A stretch of DNA of 64,000 bases from Lolium rigidum (lineage: Eukaryota > Streptophyta > Magnoliopsida > Poales > Poaceae): positions 214,172,254 to 214,236,253 of the forward strand of contig NC_061509.1 of NCBI RefSeq assembly GCF_022539505.1, written 5' to 3'. Of the stretch, positions 57,034 to 64,000 are shown one piece after another. The translations under genes and the position numbers were made by a program. The notes beneath the pieces were generated by a model, which saw only the letters and a list, made by a program, of their open reading frames with translations, made no database searches and had not been told where the DNA came from. How positions within the stretch are numbered: the first letter of the stretch is position 1; each line of letters begins with the position of its first letter.

Positions 57034-58819
57034 TGAAGGAGATATGCCCTAGAGGCAATAATAAAAGTGGTTATTATTTATATCTTTATGTTTATGATAA
57101 ATGTTTATATATCATGCTAGAATTGTATTAACCGAAACATTAGTACATGTGTGATATGTAGACAAACAAGAAGTCCCTAGTATGCCTCTTAAACTAGCTT
57201 GTTGATTAATGGATGATTAGTTTCATAATCATGAACATTGGATGTTATTAATAACAAGGTTACATCATTATAATGAATGATGTAATGGACACACCCAATT
57301 AAGCGTAGCATAAGATCTCGTCATTAAGTTATTTGCTATAAGCTTTCGATACATAGTTACCTAATCCTTATGACCATGAGATCATATAAATCACTTATAC
57401 CGGAAAGGTACTTTGATTACACCAAACACCACTGCGTAAATGGGTGGCTATAAAGGTGGGATTAAGTATCCGGAAAGTATGAGTTGAGGCATATGGATCA
57501 ACAATGGGATTTGTCCATCCCGATGACGGATAGATATACTCTGGGCCCTCTCGGTGGAATGTCGTCTAATGTCTTGCAAGCATATGAATGAGTTCATAAG
57601 AGACCACATACCACGGTACGAGTAAAGAGTACTTGTCGGAGACGAGGTTGAACAAGGTATAGAGTGATACCAAAGATCAAACCTCGGACAAGTAAAATAT
57701 CGCGAGACAAAGGGAATTGGTAATATATGTGAATGGTTCATTCGATCACTAAAGTCATCGTTGAATATGTGGGAGCCATTATGGATCTCCAGATCCCGCT
57801 ATTGGTTATTGGTCGGAGTGAGTACTCAACCATGTCCGCATAGTTCTCGAACCGTAGGGTGACACACTTAAAGTTGGATGTCGAAATGGTAGTACTTGAA
57901 TATGGAATGGAGTTGGAATATTTGTTCGGAGTCCCGGATGTGATCCCGGACATCACGAGGAGTTCGGAATGGTCCGGAGAATAAGATTCATATATAGGAT
58001 GTCATTTTATGTGAATAAAATGTCGCGGAAGGTTCTATGAAAGGTTCTAGAAGGTTCTAGAAAAGTCCGGAAGAAACCACCAAGGAAGGTGGAGTCCACA
58101 AGGGACTCCACCTCCATGGCCGGCCAGCCCTAGATGGGGTGGAGTCCCAAGTGGACTCCACCATAGGGGGCCGGCCACCCCCACATGGGAGGTGGGAATC
58201 CCACCTTTGGGTGGGAGTCCTAGTTGGGCTAGGTTTGCCCCTCCTATGGAAGGTTTTGGTTTCGGGTCTTATTCGAAGACTTGGACACCAACACTTGGGA
58301 TCCACCTATATAATGAGGGGCCAAGGGAGGGGGCCGGCCACCCCAAGACCATAAGCTGGCCGCCCCCTTGAGTGGCCGGCCACCCCCTCCCAAACCCTAG
58401 CTTTGCTCCTCCTCTCCATATTGCCCGCATAGCTTAGCGAAGCTCCGCCGGACTTCTACACCGCCACCGACACCACGCCGTCGTGCCTGTCGGATTCAAG
58501 AGGAGCTACTACTTCCGCTGCCCGCCGGAACGGGGAGGTGGACGTCGTCTTCATCAACAACCGAACGTGTGACCGAGTACGGAGGTGCTGCCCGTTCGTG
58601 GCGCCGGAACCGATCGTGATCAAGATCTTCTACGCGCTTTTGCAAGCGGCAAGTGAACGTCTACCGCAGCAACAAGAGCCTCATCTTGTAGGCTTTGGAA
58701 TCTCTTCAAGGGTGAGACTCGATACCCCCTCGTTGCTACCGTCTTCTAGATTGCATCTTGGCTTGGATTGCGTGTTCGCGGTAGGAAAATTTTTGTTTTC
58801 TATGCAACGTTATCCTACA
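57034..58819 (+). repeat. 3' LTR of element H
   Basis: 1786 bp, TGAAGG...CCTACA, followed by GTAGC. The same two hairpins are at 58088-58112 and 58138-58162. Differences from the 5' LTR are scattered substitutions and balanced single-base indels. Confidence 0.93.
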
Positions 58820-59368
58820 GTAGCGTGATGCCTCGTTGTCGAGGAAGAAGCGGGTGATGCGCGTCCATGTCGAGCAGGCTCTACCGTCGGGGCCTGAGAC
58901 GAGGCGGTAGAGATCATCGCTCAAGGTGCCCATGAACCATAGAGAGAGGTGGATGTCCACTGCTATCCAGAGGTCCTCGGGGGCGACATGGGCCACGCCT
59001 TCGGTGATGTGATCCATCGCCTTATACATGGTGAGGTGGAAAATGATGATCTGCCTCCACTTCGAGAAGTTTTCGCCAGCGAAATTGACCTGAAATTTGA
59101 TGTAGTTGTGGATGTGAACTCCGAGGGTCGGGTGAGAGGTGGGCTGTGGTGGGAGCGGCGTGTAGAGGATGGAAGGAGACGAGGCAGTGGTGGTGACGAT
59201 CGGAAGACCGGCCATTAGGTTTTGTAGGTTTAGGGCATCAGAAGTTGTAGGGTTTGTGAGATTTTGGGAAGAGGTGGGCAAAGAGACAGCAGTAGGAAGT
59301 TTGCCGGAGGCGTTTGGGGTTTGGAGAGGTGGGGATACGTCGATGGTAGCGGCGCTGATGGTCACCAT
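58820..59368 (-). pseudogene. Copia element J: gag first half
   Basis: Start at 59368 (MVTISAATIDVSPPLQT), 18 bp downstream of a tRNA-Met primer site. The sequence has the Copia gag entry VNFAGENFSKWRQIIIFHL and VAHVAPEDLWIAVDIHLSLWF. At 58820 the reading is interrupted by element H and continues at 50055. Removing H and one GTAGC copy restores a continuous gag frame, which confirms H as a clean insertion. Confidence 0.75.
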
Positions 59369-59385
59369 GAGCGGCGGCGCGCCTG

Positions 59386-59397
59386 GCTCTGATACCA
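59386..59397 (-). other. primer binding site of J (tRNA-Met)
   Basis: Minus strand TGGTATCAGAGC, a perfect match to the standard plant Copia primer site. Confidence 0.85.
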
Positions 59398-59520
59398 AGA
59401 AGACGGAATATATTCTTATTATTATCATATAAATCAAGGATTACAAGTGTTTATATAGGGGAGAAAGGGAGAGGTAAAACCCTAACTGAACCGGTCCATA
59501 TAGAAGTACAATTCAACACA
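59398..59520 (-). repeat. probable short 5' LTR of element J
   Basis: Directly upstream of the primer site on the minus strand. It contains CCCCTATATAAACACT, a TATA box, and may start at TGTGTTGAAT (59520) or TGTTGAAT (59518). No clean CA end before the primer site is visible, so limits are approximate; about 120 bp would be a short LTR. Confidence 0.5.
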
Positions 59521-59530
59521 AAATCCGTTT

Positions 59531-59679
59531 AAGAGCATCTCCAGCCGCGTCCCCCAAAGCGTCCCCCAAAGGGATTTGGGGCGTGGCGGACAAAAAATGC
59601 GTTCCAGCCGCGTCCCCCAAAGCCCATTTTTGTCTGGCGCGCCCCGATACGGTGTCCGGTGCCCCGAGCCCGTCCCCGT
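59531..59679. repeat. GC-rich repeat fragment (GCGTCCCCCAAAG)
   Basis: Begins GAGCATCTCCAGCCG and holds three copies of CGTCCCCCAAAG (two adjacent, one about 55 bp on) plus TTCCAGCCGCGTCCCCC. It looks like one end of a dispersed grass repeat or MITE cut by the K LTR. Family not identified. Confidence 0.4.
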
Positions 59680-60750
59680 TGAAAGGACACAGATGTCGCC
59701 TAGAGGGGGGGGGTGAATAGGCGATTTAAAACTTTTACGAGATGGGCTTAACAAATGCGGAATAAAACTAGCGTTTACTTTGCCAAGCCCAAAGCCTATA
59801 TACTATGGTTCACCTATGTGCACCAACAACTTATGCTAAGCAAAGGTTCACCTATGTGCACCAACAACTTAAGCTAAGCAATACAAGCAAGTATGTGATA
59901 GCAAGATATATATAACTTCAAGCACGATGGCTATCACAAGGTAAAGTGCATAAGTAAAGAGCTCGGGTATAGAGATAACCGAGGCACGCGGGAGACGATG
60001 ATTTATCCCGGAGTTCACACTCTTGCGAGTGCTAATCTCCGGTGGAGAGGTGCGGTTGCTTAGTGCTCCCGAACGCCACAAGAGGCTCACCTTGAGGTGT
60101 GGTTGCTCGATGCACACCAACGCCACAAAGGCCTCACCCCAAGATGCGGTACTCACACCACACACCGAACGCCACGAAGGCGCCTCACCTAAATCTCCGG
60201 TGACCCTCGCCACAAAGGCCTAGGTCACGGTTCCACTAAGGGATTTCCTTCGAGGCGGAAACCGGGACTTACACAAAGCTTGGGGCACGCATCCACAACT
60301 TAATTGGAGGCTCCCAAGAAATCGCCACAAAGGCCTCAAATCCGTCTAGGGTTCCAAGAACCCAAGAGTAACAACTTTCTTGCTTTCACTTCCACGAATC
60401 ACCGTGGAGAACTCAAACCGATGCACCAAATGCAATGGCAAGAACACCACAAAGATGCTCAAGTACTTCTCTCTCAAATTCCAACAAAGCTACAAAAGCT
60501 ATTGGGGGAATAAGAGAGGAAGAACAAATAGGAGGAGGAACACCAAATTTCTCCAATATCTAGATCTAGTGGATTCCCCTCACAAAGAGAGGGATTTGAT
60601 TGGTGAAGATGTAGATCTAGATCTCCTCTATCTTTCTCTCAAATAGATGCAAGATTCATGGGAGGGAGAGGGAGATAGCAAGCTCAAAGAAGGTCAACAA
60701 TGGGGGCAAAAACGAGCTCAAACGGATGGGGAACTTTGGGGAAGAAGACC

Positions 60751-60760
60751 CCCTTAAATA
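60751..60760 (-). promoter_or_regulatory. TATA-like box of the K LTR
   Basis: Minus-strand TATTTAAGGG, about 40 bp downstream (in LTR sense) of the palindrome array. Confidence 0.45.
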
Positions 60761-60801
60761 GGGCAAGAGAAATCTGCCCGTTATGCACAAAACTCGTGAA
60801 A

Positions 60802-60985
60802 ACCGGAACTTCCGGTCATTTGGGGCGGAACTTCCGCCCCCCGGAAGTACCGGCCAACTTCCGGGTGAAGTCGGGCGTCCCCGAAAAGCTTACAGTATAC
60901 TTTTGCGTGCAGAATCGTCATTTCCGGAAGTTCGCCGGAACTAGGGCGGAAGTTCCGGCCACCGGAACTTCCGGCCAACTTCCGG
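60802..60985. repeat. palindrome array GGAAGTTCC/GGAACTTCC in the K LTR
   Basis: About eight occurrences of CCGGAAGTTCCGG-like palindromes or half-sites in 185 bp, including ACCGGAA-C-TTCCGGT (60802-60816) and GGGGCGGAA-C-TTCCGCCCC (60822-60840), then related sites near 60841, 60858, 60922, 60935, 60947, 60962 and 60978. Confidence 0.85.
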
Positions 60986-62176
60986 TCAGAAAACTGCTTC
61001 ACGGAAACTTGAATAACTATTGCATCCGGACTCCGATTTTGATGATCTTGGGCTCGTTTCGAAGCTAGTAAAAAGCTCTACAAGATCATGCAGGAAACCA
61101 TCATAGTCCAGTAAGGTAGGATAGAAACAAATGGATAAATTTTTTACCTATCTATAAACAAGCAAACCGGTAAAACCTTCAATATGGAAAATGCAACAAC
61201 TTGAGTTAGGAAACTCGGATTTAGGTGAAACCAATTTTGTTGTAAAGAAGATGACAAGAGCTACCCCACAAAGAGTGAAAATCTTAAGAACAAGTGGGGT
61301 AGGTTTTTCTATGTATTTTAGAGTGAAAACTCTCAATACGAGAAACCGAGAAAATCACCAAACTCGAAAACGCAACAAGTGATCTATGCACAATCCGTTT
61401 TCGATGAACTAGAGCTTGTCATGAGAATAAGCACAAGCTCTAAAACATCACATGGATAAGATCCAAATAACAACCAAGAAAGATGATGCAAGGATGCAAA
61501 GGTTTGAGCTCTCTCCGAACGATACGATCGAGTTACTCACTCGAGAGCCCTCTTGATAGTACGGCAACTAAACTATAAACCGGTCTCCAACTACACCATG
61601 AGACCGGTAAGAAAGAAACTCTATCAAGAGCAAACCTTAACCTTGTGCATTCCACTTGAGCTCGATGATGACGATCTTGACCGCCACAAGATGGAACGCC
61701 TTTCTTGCTTGTGCTTGCTTGACGAAGTCTTGTAGATTGCTCCCCCATAAACCACCATGGGAGAGCTTCTTCTTCGACGCAACTTCACATATCCTTGATC
61801 ACCATATGGATGGCAAGAGTCAATCAAAGGATCTCTTCAAGATGGCTCATCTTGAACTAGCACTTCATTTCTCCATGGCAAGCTTCAAGCTTATGATCTC
61901 TTCGAGTTGGCACATCTTGAACTTGCACTTCATTTCTTAATTCTTCATCATGTTGATGTCTTGAAGTAACTTGAGGGCTCACTTCATCTTCATCTTCAAG
62001 ACATACTTGACACTTGATATCCTTCATCAAATTCTTCTTATTGCAACCTTGAAGCCAACATATGGTTCAAGAATTTCCTATGGACAACTCCTACAAATAT
62101 AACTCAATGCAAACATTAGTCCATAGGGATTGTCATTAATTACCAAAACCACACATGGGGGCTCCATGCACTTTCA

Positions 62177-62192
62177 ATCTCCCCCATTTTGG
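62177..62192 (-). other. polypurine tract of element K
   Basis: Minus-strand CCAAAATGGGGGAGAT directly abuts the 3' LTR start. Confidence 0.75.
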
Positions 62193-64000
62193 TAATTGAT
62201 GACAATCTCTTTGAGAGGGTTTATATAAGGAATTGAAGTAACAAACAAGTTGAATATATAGAGCAAACTCCCTCATAATATATGCATGTGTGAATGATCT
62301 TGACTTTCATTGCATATATTGGCATTCAAAGCCTAGTGGAGTTTCCTCTAAATATTCAACTATGCAAAGCAACAAGATGCAATGCAATAAAGGCACATGC
62401 TTAAGCACAAAGCAAAGACATAACCAAATTCCCTTAAACCCTCCAAACTTCTCCCCCATTGGCACCAATTGCCGAAATGGGTGAAAAATTTAGAAAGCCA
62501 ACATAGTGAGAGTTCATCCATACCATGTGCATTTCTCATAATTTGAGTGGAATCAAATGCACGTATCCAATGACGAATATTCGGAAGGAATCACACTATG
62601 GATAGGATCAAAGATTGCAAAAAGATAAGAAAGTCAAGAGGCCTCCACAAATGAAGGAAGCAACCAAATGATAGATAGATATTATGATAAGATCAAGAAG
62701 ATTGCTCTAAATAATATGAGGAAGCTCCCCAAGGTTTGTGCACAAAACTAGGCAATTTGCAATGGAGTATAAAGTGCACAAACATGGAATCATCACTCCC
62801 ATAATATCATTCAAAAACAAAAGATACCACGTGAAACAAACTCTAATGATCACCACAAGATAGTGTTCTAAATCAAATGAGGAAGCTCCCCAAGGTACAT
62901 GCATAAAATAAAATGTTGCATTTGAATACAATATGCGTAACATGGAATCCTCACTCCCTCATTTAAAACACAAACATTTGTAATAGATCATAGATAGAAA
63001 AGTAAGCTAAACACTTGCAACAAACAAATAGTTGAGCAACAAGTAAGAGGCACCATAATAAAAAGGCTCAACCAAGAGGATATGGGAAAGGCATGATAAA
63101 GCATATTATAAGACTATTACAAGGATGAGCAAAAAACATCATCATAGTATTCAATGAATTATATTGCTTAGCATGACCAATCAACACGCAATAAATAAAT
63201 AAGATATCAAAAGGAGATGTATCATCTCTTATGTGTATAAGTTTCTCTAAGTGGGCAATATCACAAAATATTTATCCACAAAGAAACATGCACACATAAA
63301 ATAGACACGCGAGAAATATAGTATGATATCCAAGAATAAGTCATGCAATATACCAATAAGAATTTTTGCTTAATAGCATGGCCAAAGGCTCAATTTTATC
63401 TTATTGTACATTCATGAACTACAACCACAAACATCCAAAATACATCACAAATATCAACAAGGGATAGAAGATAGTTGAGATGCATTGAGAAAGGCAACAA
63501 GTATCACAAACGAGGATACCAAAAGAAATAACTAAATTTGCACTTTCATCTATATTGCACATGTGAGAGCCTTGAGGAATTGATATTCAATAAAATTGCT
63601 AGATAGGCATAGTTGGGATGGATGAATCATGAGCATGATTTAAAATACTTCCCAACAAATGCACTCATCTCAAATTACTCACATTCACAATAAAGAGGTT
63701 TCATAAAGACTTTTGCAAGAAGCACAACATTTGCAAATCAAGAGATTCATGCCAAGATGCAACCACATGGTTGGATGCTAGAAAAATATGCATGAGAAGG
63801 TACTTGTTACCGAGATAACATTGGTGTGAATGTAGTAGATATGTGTTCGTTGACCAACCTAGCTTGCCTCAAGTTACCATTGAGTCACCACTTATTCCCA
63901 AGAGTGAGACAAGCATCCAATGTATATACATTGTACCTAACACACCGGTAAGTACAAAAAGGTCCCCAAACTAATTGGGTCCGAAGTAGTTAGACACACT
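62193..64000 (-). mobile_element. internal 3' non-coding part of Copia element K
   Basis: AT-rich sequence without recognised coding domains, running out of the window. A second GGGGGAGAA box (minus strand) occurs near 62451. Two copies of ATGAGGAAGCTCCCCAAGG at 62716 and 62877, with CATGGAATCxTCACTCCC following each, show a diverged direct duplication of about 160 bp. Long 3' untranslated regions are usual in SIRE-type elements. Confidence 0.55.

Larger units (their letters stand above)
50061..58819 (+). mobile_element. Copia element H, BARE/Angela-like, full length
   Basis: Target duplication GTAGC (50056-50060 and 58820-58824), two LTRs of 1786 bp each, a tRNA-Met-type primer site, gag, protease, integrase, reverse transcriptase and RNase H in Copia order, and a polypurine tract. 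The LTR opening (TGAAGGAGATATGCCCTAGA) resembles BARE-1/Angela from memory. It is inserted in the gag of element J. LTRs are near-identical by eye, but the polyprotein frame is broken at several points, so this copy is probably not autonomous. Confidence 0.93.
59680..62176 (-). repeat. 3' LTR of Copia element K (SIRE/Maximus-like)
   Basis: On the minus strand it starts TGAAAGTGCATGGAGCCCCC at 62176, right after a polypurine tract, and ends ...GTGTCCTTTCA at 59680, giving 2497 bp with TG...CA ends. A TATA-like TATTTAAGGG lies at 60751-60760 and a palindrome array just upstream of it. The large LTR and its opening sequence resemble SIRE/Maximus Copia elements (memory, not a search). Short open frames inside are not genes. 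Confidence 0.75.

Noticed and set aside
60802..60985. CRISPR array
   Set aside because: Palindromic sites are irregularly spaced and sit in a retrotransposon LTR of a eukaryote.

Overview
This is plant nuclear DNA, most likely from a Triticeae grass (wheat, barley or rye type). The support is a BARE/Angela-like Copia element with a tRNA-Met primer site, several gypsy elements with a tRNA-Asp primer site, Stowaway and Tourist MITEs, a Helitron with the typical grass 3' end, and a plant polyubiquitin gene with a 5'UTR intron. By eye about 85% of the window is transposable element. Only two host-type genes are supported: polyubiquitin (minus strand, 38947-40104) and a MULE-transposase-related, SWIM-finger gene (plus strand, 45644-48070).

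Layout. 1-3302: gypsy element F (minus, partial) truncating or inserted in element C. 3303-8527: gypsy element C (minus), a decayed sister of element D. 8528-24967: gypsy element B (minus). Its 3' LTR is split by gypsy element A (plus, 8915-18292, target duplication CACAT), and A's gag is itself split by a 6.3-kb Helitron (11112-17409) carrying a Tourist MITE. 24968-30682: intergenic DNA with an LTR relic, a poly(A)-tailed GC-rich retroposon and a Stowaway MITE. 30683-41352: the polyubiquitin locus, whose apparent 3'UTR is split by the young element D (31115-38848, duplication CCAAC, both LTRs 1156 bp). 41430-44779: Stowaway relic and LINE relic, the latter split by a solo LTR (42706-44248, duplication GCTTC). 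44930-48239: inverted-repeat element and the MULE-related gene. 48240-48938: second retroposon. 49105-59520: Copia element J (minus), whose gag is split by the complete BARE-like Copia H (50061-58819, duplication GTAGC). 59531-59679: repeat fragment. 59680-64000: 3' LTR and internal end of a large SIRE/Maximus-like Copia K (minus).

Most unusual points: the first ubiquitin unit carries L73P, a change known from engineered ubiquitin to block deubiquitinases; the C/D family keeps an antisense acidic ORF and is filled with GCCGAT...ATCGGC hairpins; element B holds a chimeric block copied from an A-like gag plus the first ~415 bp of the Helitron; the MULE-related gene is intact and intron-bearing but has Lys where the first catalytic Asp should be; and the K LTR has a dense palindrome array upstream of its TATA box. 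The retroelement genes described are broken copies. Element names (A-K) are mine; family names come from memory of sequence features, not from a search.
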